A stretch of DNA of 64,000 nucleotides from DATAFF01 sp036257595 (GCA_036257595.1 DATAFF010000155.1:1-64000), one strand, 5' to 3'. Counted from the stretch's first letter, positions 26,642 through 34,841 are shown. Numbers and translations: made by a program. Notes: generated by a model not told the origin, from the letters alone.

Positions 26642-27205
26642 CTAAACCTCCGGAATGGGCACGTCAAAACCGTTCAAAGTGACCGACACCATGCAATAGA
26701 GCCCGACCAGGTTTATGAACTCCGCGGTGCCTTCCTCCCCAAAATGCGCGATTGCCTGTCGATAGATCAAATCTGGCAGAACCCCGCCGGAGAGAAGAGC
26801 CGCCGCCGTGTCGTAGGCCACTGCCTCCTCTCGCGTGAAGTCGCTCGGGCGCTGGCCAGCTATGATGGTTGCGATCTTGTCATCCGGAAGTCCGCGCAGC
26901 TCGGCGACCAGCACGTGCGCATAGAGCTCATATGCGGCGTGAAATTTTGCGCCGGTGACGAGAATGGCGATCTCCCGGATCGGTTTTGGCAATGTCGGGG
27001 ATGTCGACAAAGCCTTCACCAGCTCCCACACCGGACCGCCAAATTTGGGAAACCTCAACCATGAGTTCCAGGGGCCGATCAAGGCGCCGTCTGCGTCGAT
27101 CGCCGTGAAACCTTTGAAGTTCTTCTCGATTCCGGCGCGCATGTCATCATAAAGCTTGCGTTGCTCGGGACCGAGTTTTGAACCGTCTAGAAGCGGCAGC
27201 CGCAT
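26642..27205 (-). CDS. Carboxymuconolactone decarboxylase family protein
   Basis: 187 residues from the ATG at 27205; a TTG at 27247 would add 14 residues (MDTASQTHP). Helical AhpD-like fold: LRFPKFGGPVWELVKALS, then REIAILVTGAKFHAAYELYAH with the conserved E-x3-H-style pattern, but without the AhpD CxxC pair. The family includes decarboxylases and peroxidase-like proteins. It lies downstream of murQ on the same strand with no clear common pathway. Function cannot be assigned. Confidence 0.82.
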   Translation of the reverse strand: MRLPLLDGSKLGPEQRKLYDDMRAGIEKNFKGFTAIDADGALIGPWNSWLRFPKFGGPVWELVKALSTSPTLPKPIREIAILVTGAKFHAAYELYAHVLVAELRGLPDDKIATIIAGQRPSDFTREEAVAYDTAAALLSGGVLPDLIYRQAIAHFGEEGTAEFINLVGLYCMVSVTLNGFDVPIPEV

Positions 27206-27254
27206 GTCCGTGTTCCCAGTTGGATGGGTTTGCGAGGCAGTGTCCAATTCTGTG

Positions 27255-28199
27255 TCAGACAGCCTTCAGCAGCGCTTTCAGTCGGGGTTCGATGTCCTCG
27301 CCGATGGCTTCGCGCACGAACCCGTTCGCGCGGCGGAGGAGCGCGAGCGACTGCTTATAGCTGAGTCCACACTTCTGCATCACGATCGCGGCCTTTACAT
27401 TCCAGCGCGCCTTCTCCAGCAGCTTCTCCGCATGATCGTAATCAAGACCGGTAACGATGCCGATAATGCGCCGCGCGCGATCGCGCAGCTTCTCCGACCC
27501 GGTGCGCACGTCAACCATGAGATTGCCATAGGTCTTTCCCGTGCGGATCATCGACGCCGAGGTCAGCATGTTGAGCACGAGTTTCGTTGCCGTTCCCGCC
27601 TTCAGCCTAGTCGATCCCGCGATGATCTCCGGCCCGACTGCAGGTGTGATGGTCAAATCGACGAGCTCCTGCAGCTGAGCACGCGGATCGCAGGTTACAA
27701 AGATGATCCTTGCACCTGCTGCCCGGGCACTCTCCAATGCGCCTAGAACGAATTGGGTAATTCCGCTTGCCGACACCCCGATGACGACATCGCTTTTGGT
27801 CGGCCGCAACCGGCGCAGCGAGCGCGCGCCATTCTCGCGATTGTCCTCGGCGCCTTCACGGGCCCGGAACACCGCTCCTCTCCCGCCAGCTATGACAGCC
27901 TGAACGAGATCGGGATCCGTCCCGAATGTCGGCGGAATTTCTGCGGCCTCCAGAACACCCAGACGGCCGCTCGTGCCTGCGCCAACAAGGATGATTCGGC
28001 CACCTGTCCTCAGTGCTTGAGTCATGATGTCGACACCTGCAGCGATACGGACCTTTTCTCTTTTGACTGCGGCGATTACCAGCCGATCCTCGCCGAGCAT
28101 CCGCTCGACGATATCGGTCGCGTCGAGCTTGTCTATATCCAGTGTCGCTGGATTGATCTGTTCGGTAGGAAGAGATCGCCACTTGGATTGTTCGGGCAT
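27255..28199 (-). CDS. murQ: N-acetylmuramic acid 6-phosphate etherase
   Basis: 314 residues, close to the usual length of about 300. It carries the diagnostic opening TEQINPATLDIDKL, the SIS-domain phosphosugar motif VGAGTSGRLGVLEAAEIPPT with the catalytic glutamate, and SASGITQFV. A C-terminal helical part contains CGLSYKQS. MurQ cleaves the lactyl ether of MurNAc-6-phosphate to GlcNAc-6-phosphate and D-lactate in cell-wall recycling. No AnmK, NagZ or PTS gene accompanies it here; its neighbours are unrelated, although a sugar importer lies 1 kb away. Confidence 0.93.
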   Translation of the reverse strand: MPEQSKWRSLPTEQINPATLDIDKLDATDIVERMLGEDRLVIAAVKREKVRIAAGVDIMTQALRTGGRIILVGAGTSGRLGVLEAAEIPPTFGTDPDLVQAVIAGGRGAVFRAREGAEDNRENGARSLRRLRPTKSDVVIGVSASGITQFVLGALESARAAGARIIFVTCDPRAQLQELVDLTITPAVGPEIIAGSTRLKAGTATKLVLNMLTSASMIRTGKTYGNLMVDVRTGSEKLRDRARRIIGIVTGLDYDHAEKLLEKARWNVKAAIVMQKCGLSYKQSLALLRRANGFVREAIGEDIEPRLKALLKAV

Positions 28200-28248
28200 G
28201 CTGGATTGAATCCTCAGGAACGAAACACAAATTCAATTGCGCGACCAT

Positions 28249-28254
28249 ATTATA
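28249..28254 (-). promoter_or_regulatory. Possible -10 element for murQ
   Basis: Read on the minus strand this is TATAAT, 50 bp upstream of the murQ start. No convincing -35 box is visible at the right distance, so the assignment is weak. Confidence 0.25.
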
Positions 28255-28341
28255 GTCATGGCCCTTTAAACCAGTCGATTCGGTGAGACTTCCAAGCGGT
28301 GTCAATCGTGAAAAAATCGAAGAACTGTCTGCTGCCGCCCA

Positions 28342-28815
28342 CTATGTTGTTGGCTTGTAGACACCACACCCGAACACGTAATTGTCGTGTCGCACCACCC
28401 ACGACGACTTAGGTTCCTCTTTGCCGGTTGCCGGGTCCTTATAAACATAGTCTACCCAAGTGCCGGCCTGGGTCGCCTTATCGAAGAGCTCCCTACCAAA
28501 GAGCTTTCCAGTTGGATCCTTGAGTGCCAGAACGTCGCGCCCCACTTGGGAGGCGTCTGCACCATGGGCAACGGTTTTATGGTCAGGTCCTATCACAAAC
28601 ATGTAAAGATCGAGCTGCGTGAAGCCCGTGCTGGGAGCCGTCATTTCCGCGAAGACGCTCTTCCCTTTGGCATCATAGGCAGCGATTGCCTTGGCGACCA
28701 ATGCCTTGGCTTGTGCCTCGGTACCCCGATCCTCGGCATCGACCGGCACGGCAAGAATCACGAAGAACAGAAAAATCGTGGCGGCTATCGACAGTGCGCG
28801 AACGGACCTTTCCAT
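28342..28815 (-). CDS. Periplasmic single Cache-domain protein
   Basis: 157 residues with a cleavable signal (LSIAATIFLFFVILAVPVDA). The remainder is a Cache_2-like sensor fold: ALVAKAIAAYDAKGKSVFAEM, LDLYMFVIGPDHKTVAHG, DVLALKDPTGK, and VDYVYKDPATG with a C-terminal FGCGVYKP. Free Cache proteins bind small ligands and are usually linked to chemoreceptors or kinases, but none lies nearby. It is transcribed in the same direction as the metallo-hydrolase and the BMC operon upstream. Confidence 0.85.
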   Translation of the reverse strand: MERSVRALSIAATIFLFFVILAVPVDAEDRGTEAQAKALVAKAIAAYDAKGKSVFAEMTAPSTGFTQLDLYMFVIGPDHKTVAHGADASQVGRDVLALKDPTGKLFGRELFDKATQAGTWVDYVYKDPATGKEEPKSSWVVRHDNYVFGCGVYKPTT

Positions 28816-28842
28816 GGGGCTCTCCAGAGTGGCCGAAGTAGG

Positions 28843-29577
28843 TTAGATCGAGACTACCATTCCGTCTCTTGCGGTTTCACACTCGATCTCCTCGAGGTGA
28901 GCGAGCATGTCCTGGCTCATATGAGTCAGAATGACACGTTTTGCACCGAGTGCAGGCAAATGTTGCGCAAGCGTGGCGTAGTCCAAATGAAATTTGACTC
29001 GCCGGTCGAAGGAGTAGCATTCGGAGATGAAAAGGTCGGCGCCCTTCGCGGCTTGGCTGAGGGTATGGGTCCATTCGGTGTCACCTGAATAGCAAAGGAT
29101 CTTTCCGTCGACTTCAATGCGATACGCAAATGGCGGCGCACCAGAAGGGTGCTTCACGAGATAGGGCGTGACCTCTATGCCTTCGACATTGTGCCGTGTC
29201 TCGGGTTCGAGTTCACGAATGCTTATCGCGAATTGACGGTGCATTTCCGTCGAGCCGGGAAAGAGGACCTCCATTGCTGTCGCAAGCCGCTCCCTCAAGC
29301 CCGGAGGCCCGGCGATCGTCAGCGGCGCCGTGCGGCCGCTGACCAGTTGTGCGTCAAGAAGGAAAAATGGTAGCCCGCCGAAATGATCTCCGTGCAGGTG
29401 TGTAATCAAGATTGCGCGGACTTTGTTCGGATCCGCTGCAAATTTGCGGAAAGCAACCAGCGAGGATGCGCCACAGTCAAGGAGAAAGGCGCCCTGGCTG
29501 TGGCTAACGTAGAAACAGGTGTTGTACCGCCCACCGCTACCAAATGCGTCGCCCGATCCAAGGAATTGCAGTTCCAT
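28843..29577 (-). CDS. MBL-fold metallo-hydrolase (RNase Z-like)
   Basis: 244 residues. The metallo-beta-lactamase signature is HLHGDHFGG (about residues 60-68), with further metal ligands in YSGDTEW and ILTHMS near the C-terminus. The opening FLGSGDAFGSGGRYNTC resembles the tRNase Z/phosphodiesterase branch. It is too short and lacks the exosite expected of true RNase Z, so a phosphodiesterase or lactonase role is as likely. It lies 76 bp downstream of the last BMC gene on the same strand. Confidence 0.85.
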   Translation of the reverse strand: MELQFLGSGDAFGSGGRYNTCFYVSHSQGAFLLDCGASSLVAFRKFAADPNKVRAILITHLHGDHFGGLPFFLLDAQLVSGRTAPLTIAGPPGLRERLATAMEVLFPGSTEMHRQFAISIRELEPETRHNVEGIEVTPYLVKHPSGAPPFAYRIEVDGKILCYSGDTEWTHTLSQAAKGADLFISECYSFDRRVKFHLDYATLAQHLPALGAKRVILTHMSQDMLAHLEEIECETARDGMVVSI

Positions 29578-29653
29578 CGATTGCCTTCACCTGCAAGCCG
29601 GAGAAGCGACACTTTAGCGGGTCTGCCCCATTCTGCAAAACGTCAACACTCTC

Positions 29654-30277
29654 TCACCGTCCGCTGATGCTGCTCAGGGCCCGGCGGATCTCGCTCTCGG
29701 CGCGCCGGAGCTCCTCTGACCGGCCAGCCATGAAGACACGGCCGGAAGCACCGATCATCTGCACATCTACAAGGGTCGAGGTCGGCGCTGCGCGCTCGGC
29801 TTCATTGGCAGCAAAGGCGGCGAACAGCGCCGGCTGGACCTCGAAGACAAGAAGGGACTCCCCGGGCAAGATCATGGAGGCCTCCCTTGTCCGGTTGAGA
29901 ATGATTGCGTGCTGGTCCGACAGCTCGGCAATGATGTCGGAGAACAGGATGGACGGTTTGAGTTGCCCTTCGGGCGAGGCATTGAGGCCGCGCAGCACCG
30001 CCTCTCCGGCAGCTTCCACCAGGCGTGGATCGCGCGAATGGAGCTCGAGCACCCCGAATTGGCGCTCGGTGAACAACAATCCCGGCTCAAGGTCGGGAGA
30101 AGCCTTCACGGCGAAGTCGACGATTCGATGAATGGCAAGAGCCGGTGAGACCTCGACGATGAGGCTGCTGTCGCCGGCCATCGGCGGATAGCCGCGCGCA
30201 CGGGTCGGCGTCGACAGATAGGCCGCGAATTGCGGCATGAGCCTGCCAATCGGCAGATAGACGCGCAGCTCGGTCAT
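29654..30277 (-). CDS. BMC-T shell protein (tandem BMC domains), copy 2
   Basis: 207 residues containing two BMC folds: first half from about residue 36 (DSSLIVEVSPALAIHRIVD), second half beginning ESLLVFEVQPALFAAFAANEA and ending MIGASGRVFMAG. Trimers of such proteins mimic hexamers and tile the facets, often with a larger gated pore. It aligns end to end with the protein at 31287-31895 (shared TELR/AELR start, SRDP/SRST region, MIGAxGRV), so the two are paralogues. No cysteine is present, arguing against an iron-sulfur pore. Last gene of the BMC operon. Confidence 0.93.
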   Translation of the reverse strand: MTELRVYLPIGRLMPQFAAYLSTPTRARGYPPMAGDSSLIVEVSPALAIHRIVDFAVKASPDLEPGLLFTERQFGVLELHSRDPRLVEAAGEAVLRGLNASPEGQLKPSILFSDIIAELSDQHAIILNRTREASMILPGESLLVFEVQPALFAAFAANEAERAAPTSTLVDVQMIGASGRVFMAGRSEELRRAESEIRRALSSISGR

Positions 30278-30309
30278 CGTTCACGTCCAAGCCGGGTCGC
30301 TTGTGCTCG

Positions 30310-30588
30310 TCACTTACCGTCCGCGGTGAAGTGCTTGCCAAGATCGGGATGTGGGCGCGGTATGACGTGGACGGAGACAAGCTCCCCGACCTGCCCTGCC
30401 GTTTCGGCGCCTGCCTCGGTCGCTGCCTTCACCGCGCCGACATCGCCTCGGATAACGACGGCGACCAGCCCGTCGCCGACTTGCTCGCGTCCCACAATCG
30501 CGACATTGGCCGCCTTCACCATCGCGTCGGCCGCCGCCAGCGCAGCGACATAGCCCTTCGTCTCGATCATGCCAATTGCCTGGGTCAT
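30310..30588 (-). CDS. BMC-H hexameric shell protein
   Basis: 92 residues, a single canonical BMC domain of the PduA/EutM/CcmK type: AIGMIETKGYVAALAAADAM at the start, REQVGDGLVAVVIRGDVGAV around the pore loop, and VISVHVIPRP-like end (VHVIPRPHPDL). Hexamers form the bulk of the shell facets and admit small metabolites through the central pore. It is the only single-domain shell protein in the locus. It lies between the vertex protein and the second BMC-T gene. Confidence 0.96.
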   Translation of the reverse strand: MTQAIGMIETKGYVAALAAADAMVKAANVAIVGREQVGDGLVAVVIRGDVGAVKAATEAGAETAGQVGELVSVHVIPRPHPDLGKHFTADGK

Positions 30589-30615
30589 TTCACGTCCTCC
30601 ATCTCTTTCATTCGT

Positions 30616-30855
30616 TCACCGGGGATCGACCGAACCGATGATCAGGGCGTCGACAGGTGCCCTCACCTTCTCGAAATGACCGGCGGCCACCGATCCTTGC
30701 GTGACCAGAACCTCCTCGCCATCGGCACATCCAAGCGGATCGAAAGCGATAAGTCGCGCACCGCTCTCCAGCTCGATCTCCAGCAGGCCTCCCTGCGGGA
30801 GGCTGGCCACGCGCTTGGTGGCCCATAGCCGGCCGACAACTTTGCCCTTGATCAT
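30616..30855 (-). CDS. BMC-P pentameric vertex protein (EutN/CcmL family)
   Basis: 79 residues, the complete length of the family: KGKVVGRLWATKRVASLPQGG, LIAFDPLGCADGEEVLVTQG, and the end VDALIIGSVD. Pentamers of EutN/CcmL proteins cap the twelve vertices of the polyhedral shell, so its presence indicates a closed compartment. Its start overlaps the stop of the 142-residue protein by one base. Confidence 0.95.
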   Translation of the reverse strand: MIKGKVVGRLWATKRVASLPQGGLLEIELESGARLIAFDPLGCADGEEVLVTQGSVAAGHFEKVRAPVDALIIGSVDPR

Positions 30856-31283
30856 CAGCCGCTCCTTTCCACGTTGATCCCGCGGCTTCGTAGTCTATCG
30901 CGGGCCAATGGCGTAAATCGCACGCCCTTCGCCACCGAGATCGTTCGGATGTCTTCTGCGAGGCTATCGACATGGCGCTCGGTGACGAGACCGTTGTCGA
31001 ATCGAACCGCTCGCGAGGAGGGTGCAGCCGGCGTTCGGCTCTGGCGCGCCTCCGGTCGCGCCGCATTGGCATTGCCGAGCCGGAACACGTAACGGCCTTC
31101 CGAAATTTCTCGCCGCAGCTCCGCGTCATTGGTGAGGTCAAGAAGTCGCGCCACAAACCGCGCGAGATCGGAGTCGCTGGCAATGGCAACCCGTTCCTCC
31201 CGGGTCGCCGGACGCCGCAGGCTGGCTATTTCCTCCGCCAGCACTTCGCGTATGATCGCGCGGATCTCCTCGGGTGTGGTCAT
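30855..31283 (-). CDS. Small BMC-associated protein with N-terminal encapsulation-type helix
   Basis: 142 residues, not assignable to a named enzyme. Residues 3-22 form an amphipathic helix (PEEIRAIIREVLAEEIASLR) resembling encapsulation peptides and the aldehyde dehydrogenase tail in the same operon. A second acidic/basic helical part, a proline/alanine-rich low-complexity linker (about 75-90), and a C-terminal segment containing RFTPLARDRLRSRGI follow. It sits between a BMC-T and the vertex gene with one- to three-base spacing. A scaffold or cargo adaptor linking enzymes to the shell is the best inference; catalysis is unlikely at this size. Confidence 0.85.
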   Translation of the reverse strand: MTTPEEIRAIIREVLAEEIASLRRPATREERVAIASDSDLARFVARLLDLTNDAELRREISEGRYVFRLGNANAARPEARQSRTPAAPSSRAVRFDNGLVTERHVDSLAEDIRTISVAKGVRFTPLARDRLRSRGINVERSG

Positions 31284-31286
31284 CGG

Positions 31287-31895
31287 CTACGATCTAGCCT
31301 CCCGCAGAGCATCCTCGGCGGCATCGCGGGCGTTGCGCATCTCCGCTTCCGGACCGGCGAGATAGACCCGTCCGGTTGCACCGATCATTCGATAGTCGAC
31401 GATCTTCACATTTGCTGCCTTCTCCGCAGCATTGGTCGCAAGGACGGCATAGGAAGCCGGCTCCATCTCCATGATGTAGAGCGATTCACCGCCCAGAATC
31501 ATCGAGCCGAGCTTGTTGCGATTGATCAGGAATGCGTGCTGCGGATCGATCCGCGTAACGATATGCGAGGCAAGGATCTGAGGTTTCCGCGCATCCTCGG
31601 GTCGCCCTCCGAGCGCATTCAGGACCGCTTGCGCCGAGGACTTGACGGCCGCCGTGGAGCGCGAATGGAATTCGAGATAGCCGTACTGGCGTTCGACCAC
31701 CAGAATGCCCGCCTGGACCTCGCTGTGCTTGACCGCCACGTCGGTCAAAGCCTCGATATCGAGTCCAGGCGCCACCTCGATGATCTGCGCCGCGACATTG
31801 GCCCGCGGCAAGCTTCCGCGGATCCATGTCGCCATATAGCCGAGAGTCTGCGGCTGCAGCTGATCGATGAAAATGAAGGATCTGAGCTCGGCCAT
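31287..31895 (-). CDS. BMC-T shell protein (tandem BMC domains), copy 1
   Basis: 202 residues with two BMC domains: AAQIIEVAPGLDIEALTDVA, KHSEVQAGILVVERQYGYLE, then ESLYIMEMEPASYAVLATNAA and the end MIGATGRVYLAG. Trimeric facet protein, probably offering a wider or gated pore. The start at 31895 follows the aldehyde dehydrogenase stop by two bases; the longer frame to 32405 is antisense-like sequence within that gene. Paralogous to the protein at 29654. Confidence 0.94.
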   Translation of the reverse strand: MAELRSFIFIDQLQPQTLGYMATWIRGSLPRANVAAQIIEVAPGLDIEALTDVAVKHSEVQAGILVVERQYGYLEFHSRSTAAVKSSAQAVLNALGGRPEDARKPQILASHIVTRIDPQHAFLINRNKLGSMILGGESLYIMEMEPASYAVLATNAAEKAANVKIVDYRMIGATGRVYLAGPEAEMRNARDAAEDALREARS

Positions 31896-31897
31896 GG

Positions 31898-33451
31898 TCA
31901 GCTCTTCAGTGCGCGACGCAGCTCTTCGGCAACAATGCGACGAATCTCGTTCCGGATATCGTCGCTGCGGGGCCCAGGCGGCATCGCCCGACCCTTGCCC
32001 GGCACCCCGTCGGCGGGCGCCTCGGCAAGCGGACCCGGATGCTTCAGCCCCGCCAAGTCTCGCGTGCCGATCGAGGGGTCCACCTCCTTGGACCACGCGA
32101 CCCGGGTCCAATGAACGAGATGTTGCGGACCGATGTTCTCGCCGATCGAGGATCTCCCGAAGAACCCGGTGCCAATGGTGAAGGTCGGCCCGAGCGTCGT
32201 GCCAAAGCCGGCGGCGCCCTGGCTGCAGGGCGCGTTGACAACCACCCGGTAAACCTCGACGGCCGCGCCATATTCCACCGCCATTGCAGGGTCCCTGCAA
32301 TGAATTGCTGCGGAATGACCAGCGCCGGCAAATCGAAGGAGCTGGCGCGCGGCGGTCAGTGCTTGAGCCTTGTTGCGCGCGACGTAGAAGCCAAGCACCG
32401 GGCACAGCTTCTCGCGCGAAAGATCTTCGCCAATGCCGATGGCCGCAATCGGCGCGACGATGACCTTGGTCCTTGCCGGAACCTTGATCCCTGCCCTTTC
32501 GGCGATGAAGCGGGCGTCGCGTCCAAGCGCCTCGATGTTGAACCCTCCGGTGTGAAAGAGATAGCGGCGAAGCGCTGACGTCTCCTCATCGCCGCAAAAA
32601 TGGCACCCTGCCCTTTCGAGCTCCCTGACCAGGGGCTTCGCAATCTCCTCGAGCGTGATCAACACCGATTCATTGGTGCAGAGGATCGAGTTGTCGAAGC
32701 TCTTGGAGGCTACAATGTCCTCCGCAGCCTGTCTCAGTTCGGCCGTGGCGTCGACCATGACAGGGGCATTGCCAGGTCCGACACCGATCGCCGGGTTGGC
32801 CGATGAATAGGCCGCGCGAACCATGGAGGAGCCGCCGGTCGCCAGTATCAGATCGGTCTGCTCGGAACGCATGAACTGGTTGATAAGCCGCAGATTGGGT
32901 TTCTCGATGACTTGCACCACACCTTCCGGCGCGCCTGCCTTCTCGGCCGCATCGGCAAGCGTTCGAGCTGCATCGACGCTGCATTCGCGTGCTGCCGGAT
33001 GGGGCGACAGGACGATGGCATTGCGGGTCATCAAGGCGATCAGCGTCTTGAAGTAGATGGTCGAGATGGGGTTGGTGGAGGGAGCAAGAGCAAGGATCAC
33101 GCCAGCCGGTCGCGGGATCTCTACCATGCGCGCGTCTTCATTGTAGCGGGCGTTCACGAAGTCCCATTCGCGATAGTGCTGGACGAGCGGCACCGAGGAG
33201 AGCTCGTTCTTGATCTTCTTGTGCTCGGCAACCCCGAAACCGGTCTCGCGGACCGCCCAGTCGCCATATTCGCCGGCCTTGCGATAGGCAGCCTCGGCGG
33301 CTTGCTCGACGATTGCCTGCGTTCTCGCACGATCATAGCGGCTGAACACCTGAGCTGCCCAGCGTGCCCGCTCGAGAACCATCTCGGCGCGTGCGCGGGC
33401 GCCGGTGTCGGTCTCGGAAGTATCGAGGACGGCGGCGATCTGCTGGTCCAT
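31898..33451 (-). CDS. CoA-acylating aldehyde dehydrogenase of the microcompartment
   Basis: 517 residues. Aldehyde dehydrogenase fold with STNPIS (about 125), the cofactor-binding region LATGGSSMVRAAYSS, and the catalytic cysteine C258 in DNSILCTNES. This PduP/EutE-like motif marks aldehyde to acyl-CoA conversion with NAD+ and CoA. After a proline/glycine-rich linker (about 465-495), residues 497-516 form an amphipathic helix, DDIRNEIRRIVAEELRRALK, a C-terminal encapsulation peptide. It would convert propionaldehyde (or a similar aldehyde) to propionyl-CoA inside the shell. The start at 33451 overlaps the aminotransferase stop by one base. Confidence 0.94.
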   Translation of the reverse strand: MDQQIAAVLDTSETDTGARARAEMVLERARWAAQVFSRYDRARTQAIVEQAAEAAYRKAGEYGDWAVRETGFGVAEHKKIKNELSSVPLVQHYREWDFVNARYNEDARMVEIPRPAGVILALAPSTNPISTIYFKTLIALMTRNAIVLSPHPAARECSVDAARTLADAAEKAGAPEGVVQVIEKPNLRLINQFMRSEQTDLILATGGSSMVRAAYSSANPAIGVGPGNAPVMVDATAELRQAAEDIVASKSFDNSILCTNESVLITLEEIAKPLVRELERAGCHFCGDEETSALRRYLFHTGGFNIEALGRDARFIAERAGIKVPARTKVIVAPIAAIGIGEDLSREKLCPVLGFYVARNKAQALTAARQLLRFAGAGHSAAIHCRDPAMAVEYGAAVEVYRVVVNAPCSQGAAGFGTTLGPTFTIGTGFFGRSSIGENIGPQHLVHWTRVAWSKEVDPSIGTRDLAGLKHPGPLAEAPADGVPGKGRAMPPGPRSDDIRNEIRRIVAEELRRALKS

Positions 33452-34722
33452 CAGGATGCCTTCCGGACCGCTTTGCCCATGACGTCGCGCCGCGCCAGAC
33501 CGATGGCGAGCTCCACCCGGGACAGCAGCTCCTCGGACAGGGCTTCGGTGATCAGGATGCCAGGCTTGAACTGCAGCACGCGGGGATCAAGGGTGGAGAA
33601 AATTGCCCAAACGCCATTTTCATAGAGGCGCCGCATCACCGGCTTGGCGCCTTCGGGATGATCGAACTCGAGTCCCATGATGACGCCGTTCTGCCGGATG
33701 CCGACGAAAAAGTCGGAATAGAGCGCCTGGATCTCGTCGAGTCCGGCGCGAATGAAATCCGACGCATGGCGCACCATCGAGGCGACCTCCGGGCGCTGCG
33801 TGATCTCGAGCACCTTGAGCGCCACCACGCAACCCAGCTCGGCACCGCCCGCCGTCGAGATATGGCCGAAGCCGTCCTCGGTCAGCCATTGAGCGCAATG
33901 CTTCCCCAACACAGCGCAGGATATCGGATACATGCCACCGGTGATCGCCTTGCCGATCACCATGATGTCGGGGTCGACCCCGTATTTCTCACAGCCCCAC
34001 ATGACGCCGGTGCGCATAAGCCCGGTCTGAACTTCATCGGCGATATAAAGCGCATCGTAACGTTCACAGAGCTTCTTGACGCCAGGCAGATAGCCCTCCT
34101 TGGGCATCGGGAAGCCGTAAGTCGCGGGAATGGTTTCGAGTATCACTGCCGCCGCGTCGCGCTTCTTCAATGCGTCCTCCATCGCATTGAGATCGTTGAA
34201 CGGCACCTGGATGAACTCGCCTTCGCGATCTTCCGACAGGAACAGTTTCGAGAAGCGCTGATCGCCGGTCTTGACCGCAAGCCCGGTATGGCCGTGATAG
34301 GCTTTGATGATCGAGACGATCTTGCGCTTGCGCATGGCGTTTCGTGCAGTCTTGATCGCGATGTCGACTGCCTCCGCGCCACCCGCCCCATAGGCGGTAT
34401 ATTGCAAATCGCCCGGACAGCACGCCTGAAGCGCCTCGGCGAGTGCTGTTCGCGCCAAGGCCGGGAAATGGTGGTTGCCCATGTCGAAATGCTGGGCCCC
34501 GGCATTCAGGACTTCCACCAGCTCGGGATGGCGATGACCGAGGTTGTAGGTGCCGCCGTTCAGGTGAACGTCGATCAACCGCCGCCCATCCATGTCGTAG
34601 AGAAAATAACCCTCGCGGCGGTCGATCACGAGATCGACACCGACATCCTGCCAGAACTGGGTCTTGCCTGGGTTCCAGAACTCCTTCGACCGTTCGAGGA
34701 ACTCAAGCTTCTCTTCGCTCAC
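33451..34722 (-). CDS. Class III aminotransferase-family enzyme, probable amino-alcohol phosphate phospho-lyase
   Basis: 423 residues, PLP fold type I class III: DVHLNGGTYNLGHRHPE, GAGGAEAVDIAIKTAR, AYHGHTGLA, IADEVQTGLMRTG with the PLP-ring aspartate D229, and the PLP lysine K258 in VIGKAITGG. Family members include ethanolamine-phosphate phospho-lyase. With an APH-family kinase divergently encoded, phospho-elimination of 1-amino-2-propanol phosphate to propionaldehyde, ammonia and phosphate is the likely reaction; ordinary transamination cannot be excluded. The start is GTG at 34722, with GAGG about seven bases upstream. First gene of the seven-gene BMC operon. Confidence 0.88.
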   Translation of the reverse strand: MSEEKLEFLERSKEFWNPGKTQFWQDVGVDLVIDRREGYFLYDMDGRRLIDVHLNGGTYNLGHRHPELVEVLNAGAQHFDMGNHHFPALARTALAEALQACCPGDLQYTAYGAGGAEAVDIAIKTARNAMRKRKIVSIIKAYHGHTGLAVKTGDQRFSKLFLSEDREGEFIQVPFNDLNAMEDALKKRDAAAVILETIPATYGFPMPKEGYLPGVKKLCERYDALYIADEVQTGLMRTGVMWGCEKYGVDPDIMVIGKAITGGMYPISCAVLGKHCAQWLTEDGFGHISTAGGAELGCVVALKVLEITQRPEVASMVRHASDFIRAGLDEIQALYSDFFVGIRQNGVIMGLEFDHPEGAKPVMRRLYENGVWAIFSTLDPRVLQFKPGILITEALSEELLSRVELAIGLARRDVMGKAVRKAS

Positions 34723-34774
34723 CCTTGCACCTCTGCCATTTCCCCATCTCTAGCAGGGACGGCACCGGCAGGGT

Positions 34775-34841
34775 TTGACAGGCTCGTGGGAAAACTTGAC
34801 AGCCGGCTTGGCCTGTCAAGACATTGCCGGATGATGTCAAG
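34775..34841. promoter_or_regulatory. Array of four TTGACA-type half-sites in the BMC divergent promoter
   Basis: TTGACAG at 34775-34781 and again at 34796-34802 (21 bp apart), then the inverted CTGTCAA at 34813-34819 and TGTCAA at 34835-34840 (22 bp apart). The middle two form a perfect CTTGACAG/CTGTCAAG inverted repeat. The whole is nearly symmetric within the 160-bp region between the BMC operon and the kinase/AraC operon. Direct repeats about 21 bp apart suit an AraC-family protein, and one is encoded at 35906. Parts may also serve as -35 boxes. Confidence 0.5.

Noticed and set aside
28843..29577. Metallo-hydrolase as true RNase Z or as a BMC component
   Set aside because: Too short and lacking exosite features for RNase Z, and no encapsulation peptide; adjacency to the BMC operon alone does not support membership.
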